Origin: UBA9554 sp038205135
Lineage (GTDB): Bacteria; Pseudomonadota; Alphaproteobacteria; Rhodobacterales; Rhodobacteraceae
Direction of reading: 5' to 3'
DNA length: 59,307 nt
Assembly: GCA_038205135.1 (NCBI GenBank)
Contig: JBBRCF010000006.1
Span: 1-59,307, forward strand
Numbering within the stretch: the stretch's first letter is position 1; every line of letters begins with the position of its first letter. The position numbers and the translations under genes were made by a program. The notes below the pieces were generated by a model. That model saw nothing but the letters and a program-made list of their open reading frames with translations. It made no database searches and was not told the origin of the DNA. This document shows, piece after piece, positions 7,770 to 16,395 of the stretch.

Positions 7770-9127
7770 CGCTTGACCAGCGGTTCGCGGACGCAATGGG
7801 GCAGTTGCTGGGCCCTGATTTTCCCACCGATATCGGGCTGGCCGTTTCGGGCGGCGGCGATTCGATGGCGATGCTGTATCTGGCGCATAACTGGACCCAT
7901 CGCTGGGGCGTGCGGCTTTGGGTGGTGACGGTCGATCACGGCTTGCGCGCCGAAAGTGCGGATGAAGCCGCCATGGTGGCGCGCACCTGTGCGATGCTGG
8001 GCTGGCCGCATACAACGCTGCGCTGGCATTGGGACGGCAACGGCAATGTGATGGATGCGGCGCGGCGCGGGCGGCTGGCGCTTATCGACCGTTGGTGCGG
8101 GCGGCTGCGCCATGTGCTGATGGCGCATACGGCGGATGATGTGGCCGAAACTTTTGTGATGCGGCTGGCGCGCGGGTCGGGCGTGGACGGGCTGGCGGCG
8201 ATGGCGGCATCGCGGCGCATCCCCGGTGATTTTCCCTGTCCGCCTCCCGATCCGGCGGATCATGACGGGTCTTTGCCGCCTCAGGACCCGACGGGCAGCG
8301 GGCGCGACCTTGGCCCCGAAGGTTTCACGCTGATCCGCCCCTGCCTGGACATGGCGCGCGACGATTTGCGCCATTATCTGCGCGTTCTGCGCGGCACCTG
8401 GGTCGAGGATCCGACAAACGATGATCCGCACTATGACCGCGCCCGGGTGCGGCAGGCGCGCCCTGCGCTGGCCGGTCTTGGCCTGACGCCCGACACCCTG
8501 ACAGCCACGGCGCATCGCATGGCCCGCGCGCGACAGGCGCTGCGGGCGCGGGCCGCGCAGGTCTGGGACAGCATCGGATCAGAGGACCCAGTGACTGGCA
8601 CGATCCGGCTGACCCGCCACGGCTTTGCCGCCATCGAACGCGACACGCAATTGCGGGTCCTGGCGGCGGCGCTGCAATATGTCGCTTCGGCGGCCTATCG
8701 CCCCCGTGAAGACGCGCTGGAGGCGCTGCTGGACCGGCTGCTGGCGGGGGGCGCGGGCACGCTGCACGGATGCATGGTCCGGACGGACCGCGATGCAGCA
8801 CAGGTGCTGCGCGAACCGCAGGCGCTGGAAAATGTTGCCACCGTGGTGGGAGACGGGCGGTTGTGGGATGGCCGCTGGCAGGTATTTCACAAGGATTTCA
8901 GCGGTCTGACGGTACGCGCCCTGGGGGATACCGGCTGGCGGCACCCGCACGCCGCTGCCCCTGTGGCCCGGCCACCCCATGCCATTGCCATCACGCTGCC
9001 GGCGATCTGGGACCACGACCGGCTGATGGCCTGCGATGCGCTGGGGTTGGGGCCGGGCTGTACCGCGCGTCTGTACCCCATGGGGCGTGACGGAATGGAC
9101 CTGCGGCAGTTTCTGGTTTCGCATTGA
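7760..9127 (+). CDS. tilS: tRNA(Ile)-lysidine synthetase TilS
   Basis: A 455-residue N-type ATP pyrophosphatase that modifies C34 of the tRNA-Ile CAU anticodon to lysidine. The PP-loop is SGGGDSMA at residues 30-37; DHGLRAES and HTADDVAETFVMRLARGSG are further family blocks. The sequence LIRPCL...R..LRHYLR...WVEDPTNDD at the end of the catalytic domain is diagnostic. It overlaps the end of cpoB by ten bases, implying coupled translation. Gene order pal-cpoB-tilS-ftsH is the normal alphaproteobacterial arrangement. The gene is essential in most bacteria. Confidence 0.95.
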   Translation: MQLTLDQRFADAMGQLLGPDFPTDIGLAVSGGGDSMAMLYLAHNWTHRWGVRLWVVTVDHGLRAESADEAAMVARTCAMLGWPHTTLRWHWDGNGNVMDAARRGRLALIDRWCGRLRHVLMAHTADDVAETFVMRLARGSGVDGLAAMAASRRIPGDFPCPPPDPADHDGSLPPQDPTGSGRDLGPEGFTLIRPCLDMARDDLRHYLRVLRGTWVEDPTNDDPHYDRARVRQARPALAGLGLTPDTLTATAHRMARARQALRARAAQVWDSIGSEDPVTGTIRLTRHGFAAIERDTQLRVLAAALQYVASAAYRPREDALEALLDRLLAGGAGTLHGCMVRTDRDAAQVLREPQALENVATVVGDGRLWDGRWQVFHKDFSGLTVRALGDTGWRHPHAAAPVARPPHAIAITLPAIWDHDRLMACDALGLGPGCTARLYPMGRDGMDLRQFLVSH

Positions 9128-9218
9128 ACCGGGCCGAGGGATGTCTATGTTACACACAACAGGCCGGGCTAATCCGTTTCTTTCCGCCCCGCCGGTTTCC
9201 GCTTGATAGGAGTCCCCC

Positions 9219-11126
9219 TTGGGAAACGCACGTAACATCGCTTTCTGGGTCATCGTGTTCTTGCTGGTGATCGCGCTGTTCAGCCAGTTCGACGGGCAGA
9301 GCACCACGATAAACAGCCGCGAAGTCAGCTATTCCGAATTCATCAAATCGGTGCAGGAAGACAAGGTCAGCCGCGCCGTTGTAGATGGCGAACAGGTCCG
9401 GTTCCGCGGCACGGATGGCGTGGATTACACCACCATCGTGCCAAAGGATGCCTCTGTCTCTGATATGCTGATCGCCGAAGGCGTGCCGTTTTCGGCCGAA
9501 AGCCAGACGCAGTCCGGGTTCCAGACCTTCCTGCTGTCGCTGCTGCCGTTCGTGCTGCTGATCGGCGTATGGGTGTTCTTTATGAACCGCATGCAGGGCG
9601 GCGGCAAAGGCGGCGCGATGGGCTTTGGCAAATCGCGGGCCAAACTGCTGACCGAAAAGCATGGCCGCGTGACGTTTGACGACGTGGCCGGCATCGACGA
9701 GGCCAAGGAAGAACTGGAAGAAATCGTGGAATTCCTGCGCAACCCGCAGAAATTCAGCCGTCTGGGCGGCAAAATCCCCAAAGGCGCTCTGCTGGTCGGC
9801 CCGCCCGGTACCGGTAAGACCCTGCTGGCACGTGCTATTGCGGGCGAAGCGGGTGTGCCGTTCTTTACCATCTCGGGGTCGGATTTCGTGGAAATGTTCG
9901 TGGGTGTCGGTGCAAGCCGCGTCCGTGACATGTTCGAACAGGCCAAGAAAAACGCGCCCTGCATCGTGTTCATCGACGAAATCGACGCGGTGGGCCGGGC
10001 GCGTGGCGTCGGCATCGGCGGCGGCAACGACGAACGCGAACAGACGCTGAACCAGTTGCTGGTCGAAATGGACGGGTTCGAGGCCAACGAGGGCGTCATC
10101 ATCATCGCCGCTACCAACCGCCGCGACGTGCTGGACCCTGCGCTGTTGCGTCCGGGCCGGTTCGACCGCCAGATCACCGTGCCGAACCCCGACATCAAGG
10201 GTCGCGAAAAGATCCTGTCGGTGCACGCCCGCAAAGTGCCGCTGTCGCCCGACGCCGACATGCGCATCATCGCGCGCGGCACACCCGGGTTTTCGGGGGC
10301 TGATCTTGCCAACCTGGTCAACGAGGCCGCGCTGACGGCGGCCCGCAACGGGCGCCGCACTGTGGCGATGGAAGATTTCGAAAACGCCAAGGACAAGGTC
10401 ATGATGGGCGCAGAGCGCCGGTCGATGGTCCTGACCGCTGACCAGAAGGAAAAGACAGCCTATCACGAGGCCGGTCATGCCGTGGTGGGTCTGGCTCTGC
10501 CGAAGTGCGATCCGGTCTACAAGGCCACGATCATCCCGCGCGGCGGTGCCTTGGGCATGGTGGTCAGCTTGCCGGAAATCGACCGGCTGAACTGGCACAA
10601 GTCGGAATGCGAAGAAAAACTTGCGATGACCATGGCCGGCAAGGCTGCCGAGGTGATCAAGTACGGCGCCGACAACGTGTCGAACGGCCCGGCGGGCGAC
10701 ATCCAGCAGGCGTCGGCTCTGGCCCGCGCCATGATCCTGCGCTGGGGCATGTCGGACAAGGTCGGCAACGTTGACTATGCCGAGGCCCACGAAGGTTATC
10801 AGGGCAACACCGGCGGTTTTTCGGTGTCGGCCAATACCAAGGAGATGATCGAAAGCGAAGTGCGCCGGTTCATCGACGAGGGGTATCAAACCGCGCTGCG
10901 CATCCTGAAAGAGCGTACCGTGGAATGGGACCGACTGGCGCAGGGCCTGCTGGAATTCGAAACCCTGACCGGCGAAGAGATCAAACGCGTGATGCGGGGC
11001 GAACCGCCGCAACCCGGCCCGGGCGAAAAACACGATGACAGCGCCGGCATGCCGTCCGTCACCGCGATCCCGAAGTCGAAACCGCGCACCCGTCCTGCGG
11101 GCAGCCTGGAACCCGAGGCAACGTGA
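9219..11126 (+). CDS. ftsH: ATP-dependent zinc metalloprotease FtsH
   Basis: A 635-residue membrane AAA+ protease. Two membrane helices (about 6-23 and 104-125) flank a periplasmic domain; the AAA module has Walker A GPPGTGKT near 193-200, Walker B VFIDEIDAVG and the second region of homology with NRRDVLDPALLRPGRFDR; the zinc site HEAGH is at about 416-420. The start is a TTG at 9219 with a good TAGGAG site ending 7 bases upstream; no ATG or GTG gives the expected MGNARN N-terminus. It degrades misfolded or short-lived membrane and regulatory proteins. The 91-base gap before it may carry its own promoter. Confidence 0.97.
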   Translation: MGNARNIAFWVIVFLLVIALFSQFDGQSTTINSREVSYSEFIKSVQEDKVSRAVVDGEQVRFRGTDGVDYTTIVPKDASVSDMLIAEGVPFSAESQTQSGFQTFLLSLLPFVLLIGVWVFFMNRMQGGGKGGAMGFGKSRAKLLTEKHGRVTFDDVAGIDEAKEELEEIVEFLRNPQKFSRLGGKIPKGALLVGPPGTGKTLLARAIAGEAGVPFFTISGSDFVEMFVGVGASRVRDMFEQAKKNAPCIVFIDEIDAVGRARGVGIGGGNDEREQTLNQLLVEMDGFEANEGVIIIAATNRRDVLDPALLRPGRFDRQITVPNPDIKGREKILSVHARKVPLSPDADMRIIARGTPGFSGADLANLVNEAALTAARNGRRTVAMEDFENAKDKVMMGAERRSMVLTADQKEKTAYHEAGHAVVGLALPKCDPVYKATIIPRGGALGMVVSLPEIDRLNWHKSECEEKLAMTMAGKAAEVIKYGADNVSNGPAGDIQQASALARAMILRWGMSDKVGNVDYAEAHEGYQGNTGGFSVSANTKEMIESEVRRFIDEGYQTALRILKERTVEWDRLAQGLLEFETLTGEEIKRVMRGEPPQPGPGEKHDDSAGMPSVTAIPKSKPRTRPAGSLEPEAT

Positions 11127-11902
11127 CACCGACCACCACGACAGACTGGGACCCCGGGACCTACCACAGGTTCCGGGGTCAGCGTTTGCGCCCCGCGCTG
11201 GACCTGATCGCGGCGCTGCCCGATCTGCCGGCCGGCGATATCGTCGATCTGGGCTGCGGGTCGGGGGCGTCCGGCCCGGCCTTGGCCGGCCTTGGCCGCC
11301 CGCTGCATGGTGTGGACATGTCCCCCGCGATGCTGGTCGATGCCCGGGCAACCGGTGCCTATACCACCGTGACGCAGACCGACATTGCCACCTGGGTCAC
11401 TGCGACGCATCCTGCGCTGATCTATGCGAACGCGGCACTGCACTGGGTGCCGGATCATGCGCATCTGTTGCCGCGTCTGGCCGGCGCTCTGGTGCGCGGC
11501 GGCACATTGGCGGTGCAGATGCCGCACCAGAACAATGCGCCGTCGCATCGCGTCTGGATCAGCCTGATCGCCGAACATTTCCCCGGGCGCTTTGACCCTG
11601 CCAACAGTCCCGGTATCCTGTCGGCTGTGGAATATCACCGCCTTCTGTCACCTCTTGGCCAGCTGTCGCTGTGGGAAACTGAATATTTTCAGGTGCTTGA
11701 TGCCTGCACGTATGGCGAACATCCGGTGCGGCAGTTCACGGAGGCGACATTCGCCCGGCCGATTCTGGCCGCGCTGGACCCGGGCGAACAGGCGCATCTG
11801 ATCGAAACCTATGAGGCGGTCATGGATCATGTCTATCCCCGCGCAGCGGATGGCACGGTGCTGTTCCCGTTTCGCCGCCTGTTCCTGACCCTGACGATCT
11901 GA
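11123..11902 (+). CDS. Class I SAM-dependent methyltransferase, trans-aconitate 2-methyltransferase-like
   Basis: A 259-residue soluble methyltransferase. The SAM-binding motif I DLGCGSGASGPALAGLG is near residues 37-53, with HGVDMSPAML as motif II and ANAALHWVPDH as the aromatic post-motif seen in Tam enzymes. Tam methylates trans-aconitate to relieve aconitase inhibition. The order of motifs fits Tam, but the substrate is not proven by sequence. It starts with GTG inside the ftsH stop (GTGA overlap), so it is translationally coupled to ftsH. Two bases separate it from the next gene. Confidence 0.82.
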   Translation: MTPTTTTDWDPGTYHRFRGQRLRPALDLIAALPDLPAGDIVDLGCGSGASGPALAGLGRPLHGVDMSPAMLVDARATGAYTTVTQTDIATWVTATHPALIYANAALHWVPDHAHLLPRLAGALVRGGTLAVQMPHQNNAPSHRVWISLIAEHFPGRFDPANSPGILSAVEYHRLLSPLGQLSLWETEYFQVLDACTYGEHPVRQFTEATFARPILAALDPGEQAHLIETYEAVMDHVYPRAADGTVLFPFRRLFLTLTI

Positions 11903-11903
11903 C

Positions 11904-12863
11904 ATGCACCGCGACTTTGTTCTGGTGAACGGATCGCTGAAGCCCGCCGGGCCCGGCCAACCGGTGATCTGGACTGACCTGATTTCGCCCGACCGGGCCG
12001 AAGAGGCGGCACTGGAAGACCTGCTGGGCATCGACCTGCCGACGCGCGCTGATATGGTGGAAATCGAATCCTCCAGCCGGATCTATTCCGAAGCCGGTGC
12101 GCTTTTCCTGACCGCCACGCTGCCGGCACAGACCGACAGCGACCTGCCGGTGTCCGGCCCGGTCAGTTTCGTGCTGGCCCCGGACCGGCTGGTGACGATC
12201 CGCTATCACAGCCCGCGCGTCATCGACGACTTTCCCAAGACTGCCAACCGCACCCGTACCGATTTCGATGCCCCTGCCGGGCTGCTGCTGGCGCTGCTGG
12301 AGGCCATCGTGGACCAGATGGCGGACATCCTCGAAGGCGAGGGCCGCAGGCTGGATGAAATCGCGCGCGAAATCTTTGCCCATGGTGCCAAGTCCCGCCG
12401 CAAACCGGGCCAGTTGCAGACCGTCATCGGGCGGATCGGCCGGATCGGCGAATTGGGGACGATCATTCAGGACAGCCAGCAAAGTCTGGATCGTATAATG
12501 GGCCATCTGGCGCAATATCCGCTGGGTCAGGTGAAAAAGGGCAATCTGCGCGATCAGGCGAAAACACTGGCGCGCGATCTGAAATCGCTGATGGATTACG
12601 CGAACGCGCTGACGCAGCGCACCACATTTCTGCTGGAAGCGACGTTGGGCATGGTCGGGCTTGAACAGAACGAGATCATCAAGTTCTTTGCGGTCGTGTC
12701 TGTGGTCTTTTTGCCGCCGACGCTCGTGGGCACGATCTATGGCATGAATTTTCAACACATGCCGGAACTGGCGCAGGCGTAGGGCTATCCGGTGACGCTG
12801 GGCGTGATGGCGTTTTCGGCCTTGGTGCTGTACGTTTGGTTCAAATGGAAGGGCTGGTTCTGA
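11904..12863 (+). pseudogene. corA: CorA-family magnesium/metal transporter interrupted by an in-frame amber codon
   Basis: Codons 1-292 encode a CorA/ZntB-like protein: an alpha/beta cytoplasmic domain, a long helical stalk (about 120-250), the first membrane helix (FFAVVSVVFLPPTLVGTIYGMNF) and the selectivity motif GMN. TAG follows at 12780-12782, and the same frame then continues GYPVTLGVMAF...WFKWKGWF to TGA 12861-12863, which is exactly the second membrane helix and the basic C-terminus of CorA. Family members have HMPEL..xWGYP, so TAG replaces a Trp codon (TGG to TAG). Without readthrough the protein lacks its second helix and cannot form the normal pentamer channel. This could be a true null allele or a base-call error. 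Confidence 0.88.
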
Positions 12864-12891
12864 TCCTGCCTGATGCCGTGAAAGGAACGCC

Positions 12892-13491
12892 ATGCCCGCA
12901 CTGAAACCCACCGCCTTTACCGGACGCATTTCATGGCTTGGTGTGGTGCGCGACCGCGATGCGCAACTGGCGTCTGATCCGTGGCCGGAACTCATGGCGC
13001 GGTTCACGGGCCCCGAAGGCGAGGCGCATGGCGGCGTGACGCGCCGGTCCTGCAGCCGGGTTCTGGCGCAATACCGCCGGGGCACGACGATCCGCAATAC
13101 CCGGCAGTTTTCCGTGCTGTCGGCCGAGGATCTGGCACAGATCGCCGCGCGCATGGGGATCGCAGCGCTGGACCCCGCGTTGCTGGGCGCAAGTCTGGTG
13201 ATCGATGGCATCCCCGACCTGACGCATCTGCCGCCCTCCAGCCGTTTGCAGGCCGAAGGCGGCGCGACGCTGGTGGTGGACATGGAAAACCGCCCGTGCC
13301 AGCTGCCCGCCGAACCGATCGAGGCGCAGTATCCGGGTTTTGGCGCCAAATTCCGCCGCGCGGCGCAAGGCCGGCGCGGCATCACCGCCTGGGTCGAGGC
13401 TGAGGGCATCCTGCGCGTGGGCCAGATCGTCACGTTGCATATCCCCGATCAGCCGGTCTGGGTGCATCTGGACGCAGCGCGGCAGGCCTGA
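12892..13491 (+). CDS. MOSC domain-containing protein
   Basis: A 199-residue protein with features of MOSC domains: an N-terminal beta strand segment, then HGGVTRRSCSRVLAQY, the NTRQFSVLSAEDL block, and the conserved ENRPCQLPAEPIE containing the cysteine typical of the molybdenum cofactor sulfurase C-terminal fold. MOSC proteins are thought to carry sulfur or bind molybdenum cofactor; several act with Moco enzymes. ATG 12892 has AAAGGAA upstream. It follows the corA-like gene by 28 bases. The partner enzyme cannot be inferred from its neighbours. Confidence 0.75.
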   Translation: MPALKPTAFTGRISWLGVVRDRDAQLASDPWPELMARFTGPEGEAHGGVTRRSCSRVLAQYRRGTTIRNTRQFSVLSAEDLAQIAARMGIAALDPALLGASLVIDGIPDLTHLPPSSRLQAEGGATLVVDMENRPCQLPAEPIEAQYPGFGAKFRRAAQGRRGITAWVEAEGILRVGQIVTLHIPDQPVWVHLDAARQA

Positions 13492-13631
13492 TCCCACGCC
13501 TGCCGGGACCCTGCGCCGCGCATCGGAAACCCGGCCCGTGCGAAAAACCGCACCAGATGGGCGCAACCCCCCTAGGCGTGGCCATGTGTTTGGCTATGAC
13601 TGCACCAACGTGACCACAGGGGACAGCCTAG

Positions 13632-15299
13632 ATGCAGACCGATATCCAGATCGCCCGCGCGGCCCGCAAACTGCCGATCCAGGCCGTTGGCGCGAAACTG
13701 GGCATCCCGGCCGACCATCTGATCCCTTACGGCCATGACAAGGCCAAGGTCGATCAGGCGTTCATCGCCGGGCTGACCGGGCGCCCGAATGGCAAGCTGA
13801 TCCTTGTCACGGCCGTCAACCCGACACCGGCGGGCGAGGGCAAGACCACCACCACGGTCGGTCTGGGCGACGGGTTGAACCGCATTGGCAAGCGTGCGGT
13901 GGTCTGCATCCGCGAGGCGTCACTTGGCCCCAACTTTGGCATGAAAGGTGGGGCGGCGGGCGGTGGTCTGGCGCAGATCGTGCCGATGGACGCGATGAAC
14001 CTGCATTTCACCGGCGATTTCCACGCCGTCACGGCGGCGCATAACCTGCTGGCTGCGATGATCGACAACCACATCTATTGGGGCAACGCGCTGGACATCG
14101 ACACCCGGCGCATCGTCTGGCGCCGGGTGATGGACATGAACGACCGCAGCCTGCGCGATGTGGTGGTGTCACTTGGCGGCGTGGCGAACGGGTTCCCGCG
14201 CCAGACCGGGTTCGACATCACCGTGGCCTCCGAAGTGATGGCGATCCTGTGCCTTGCGCGCGATCTGACCGACCTGCACCGGCGGCTGGGGGCCATCGTC
14301 GTGGCCTATACCCGCGACAAGACGCCGGTTTATGCCCGTGAACTGATGGCGGACGGCGCGATGACCGTGCTGTTGAAGGACGCGCTGCAGCCCAATCTGG
14401 TGCAGACGCTGGAAAACAACCCCGCCTTCGTGCATGGCGGGCCGTTCGCCAATATCGCGCATGGCTGCAATTCGGTGATCGCGACGCAGACCGCGCTGAA
14501 GCTGGGCGAGTATGTGGTGACCGAAGCCGGGTTCGGGGCTGATCTGGGCGCGGAAAAATTCTTTGACATCAAATGCCGCAAGGCCGGTCTGATGCCGGAC
14601 GCCGCCGTGGTCGTCGCCACCGTGCGCGCGATGAAGATGAACGGCGGCGTCGCCCGTGCTGATCTGGGCGCTGAGGATGTCGCAGCCGTGCGGCGCGGCT
14701 GCGCCAATCTGGGCCGGCATGTCGAAAACGTTACGTCCTTTGGTGTGCCGGTCGTGGTGGCGATCAACCATTTTGCGGGCGACACGGACGCCGAAATCCG
14801 CGCGATACAGGATCATGTCGCAGCCCTTGGGTCAGAGGCGATCCTGTGCCGCCATTGGGCCGAAGGCTCTGCCGGGATCACCGACCTCGCGCAAAAGGTG
14901 GTGGCGCTGGCGGAAACTCCATCGCAGTTCGCGCCGATCTATCCCGATGATATGGGCCTGCTGGACAAGATCGACACCATCGCCCGGCGCATCTACCGCG
15001 CCGACGGGATCGAGGCTGACAGCGCGATTCGCGACCAGTTGGCAGCGTGGGAATCAGCCGGCTATGGCCATCTGCCGGTTTGCATGGCGAAAACCCAGTA
15101 CAGCTTTACCACCGATCCGGCGCGACGCGGTGCCCCCACCGGGTTTACCATTCCGGTGCGCGAGGTGCGGCTGTCGGCGGGGGCCGGATTCGTCGTCGCG
15201 ATCTGTGGCGAGATCATGACAATGCCCGGCCTGCCACGCGTGCCCGCCGCCGAAACGATCCGTCTGAACGATGCCGGCGACATTGACGGCCTGTTCTGA
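13632..15299 (+). CDS. fhs: Formate-tetrahydrofolate ligase
   Basis: A 555-residue enzyme that makes 10-formyl-THF from formate, THF and ATP. The ATP loop NPTPAGEGKTTTTVGLGD is near residues 57-74, followed by REASLGPNFGMKGGAAGGG, HFTGDFHAVTAAHNLLAA and later GAEKFFDIKCRKAGL, all diagnostic of FTHFS. Full length for the family. It lies 28 bases before folD, and together they interconvert formate and methylene-THF. The 140-base leader (13492-13631) shows no recognised riboswitch or strong terminator. ATG 13632 has a weak ribosome binding site (GGGGACAG). Confidence 0.98.
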   Translation: MQTDIQIARAARKLPIQAVGAKLGIPADHLIPYGHDKAKVDQAFIAGLTGRPNGKLILVTAVNPTPAGEGKTTTTVGLGDGLNRIGKRAVVCIREASLGPNFGMKGGAAGGGLAQIVPMDAMNLHFTGDFHAVTAAHNLLAAMIDNHIYWGNALDIDTRRIVWRRVMDMNDRSLRDVVVSLGGVANGFPRQTGFDITVASEVMAILCLARDLTDLHRRLGAIVVAYTRDKTPVYARELMADGAMTVLLKDALQPNLVQTLENNPAFVHGGPFANIAHGCNSVIATQTALKLGEYVVTEAGFGADLGAEKFFDIKCRKAGLMPDAAVVVATVRAMKMNGGVARADLGAEDVAAVRRGCANLGRHVENVTSFGVPVVVAINHFAGDTDAEIRAIQDHVAALGSEAILCRHWAEGSAGITDLAQKVVALAETPSQFAPIYPDDMGLLDKIDTIARRIYRADGIEADSAIRDQLAAWESAGYGHLPVCMAKTQYSFTTDPARRGAPTGFTIPVREVRLSAGAGFVVAICGEIMTMPGLPRVPAAETIRLNDAGDIDGLF

Positions 15300-15327
15300 C
15301 CACCACACCCGACCCAAGGAGTACGCC

Positions 15328-16215
15328 ATGACGGCCACGATCCTCGATGGCAAAGCCTTTGCGGCCGACCTGCGCGCCAAGGTCGCCCAGCACGTCATCC
15401 GTCTGCGGGCCGCAGGCGTTACCCCCGGTCTGGCCGTGGTGCTGGTGGGCGATGACCCCGCCAGTCAGGTCTATGTTCGGTCAAAGGGCAAACTGACGGT
15501 CGAAGTCGGCATGCACAGCTATGAACACCGCCTGCCTGATGATACATCCGAGGCCGATCTGCTGGCCCTGATCGCCCGGTTGAACGCGGACGCGAAGGTG
15601 CACGGCATTCTGGTGCAACTGCCGTTGCCGCGCCACTTGAACGAAGACCTCGTCATCAACGCAATTGCCCCCGCAAAAGACGTGGACGGTTTTCACATTT
15701 CCAATGTTGGCCGGCTTGCGACCGGGCAAAAGGCCATGGTGCCCTGTACGCCGCTGGGGTGCCTGATGGTGCTGCGCGCGCATCTGGGGGATCTGTCCGG
15801 ACTGAACGCGGTAGTCGTCGGCCGGTCCAACATCGTCGGCAAACCGATGGCGGCGCTGTTGCTGCGGGACAGCTGTACGGTGACCATCGGGCATTCGCGC
15901 AGCCGCGACCTCGGACAGATCCTGCGCCGCGCGGACATCGTGGTTGCCGCCGTGGGCCGGCCCGAGATGATCCCGGGCGACTGGATCGCGCCGGGTGCGA
16001 CGGTCATCGACGTCGGCATCAACCGCATCGACCGCGACGGCCGACCGGTGCTGGTCGGCGATTGCCATTTCGCCAGTTGCGCCGCCGTCGCCGGTGCCAT
16101 CACCCCGGTGCCGGGAGGGGTGGGGCCGATGACCATTGCCTGCCTGCTGGCCAACACGCTGACGGCGGCCTGCCGCATTCATGCCTTGCCCGAACCCGAA
16201 GGCCTGACCGCCTGA
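15328..16215 (+). CDS. folD: Bifunctional methylenetetrahydrofolate dehydrogenase / methenyltetrahydrofolate cyclohydrolase
   Basis: A 295-residue cytoplasmic FolD. Conserved blocks are YVRSKGKLTVEVGM (catalytic Lys region), QLPLPRHLNED, KDVDGFH.SNVG, PCTPLG, the NADP-binding VVGRSNIVGKPMAALL and the C-terminal PVPGGVGPMTIACLL. It interconverts 5,10-methylene-THF and 10-formyl-THF, continuing the fhs reaction. ATG 15328 has an AAGGA site seven bases upstream; an upstream start at 15271 would overlap fhs. The intergenic stretch after it (16216-16395) has no recognised terminator. Confidence 0.97.
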   Translation: MTATILDGKAFAADLRAKVAQHVIRLRAAGVTPGLAVVLVGDDPASQVYVRSKGKLTVEVGMHSYEHRLPDDTSEADLLALIARLNADAKVHGILVQLPLPRHLNEDLVINAIAPAKDVDGFHISNVGRLATGQKAMVPCTPLGCLMVLRAHLGDLSGLNAVVVGRSNIVGKPMAALLLRDSCTVTIGHSRSRDLGQILRRADIVVAAVGRPEMIPGDWIAPGATVIDVGINRIDRDGRPVLVGDCHFASCAAVAGAITPVPGGVGPMTIACLLANTLTAACRIHALPEPEGLTA

Positions 16216-16395
16216 CCTCCTGCCGGCCTGCCATGGTGTCCAGGCGACACACTTTCCGTACAAGAACCTGATTCGGCGCAATGAATCCGCCGAAAACCTG
16301 TTTGAACAATTGCCCGGTGACGTTTGACGCGTTAGGAATACACAAATCGTGTCATAACTAGGGCAAGCGGTTCGCGTGTTAGTGTTGTCTTGATA

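Noticed and set aside
9150..11351. 733-codon minus-strand open frame opposite ftsH
   Set aside because: Shadow of ftsH codon bias; no domain.
13492..13631. THF or other riboswitch in the fhs leader
   Set aside because: I could not match any consensus core; only generic GC-rich pairings.
16324..16358. Promoter for the LytTR gene (TTGACG .. CATAAC)
   Set aside because: Spacing between the boxes is about 23 bases, too long for a sigma-70 promoter.
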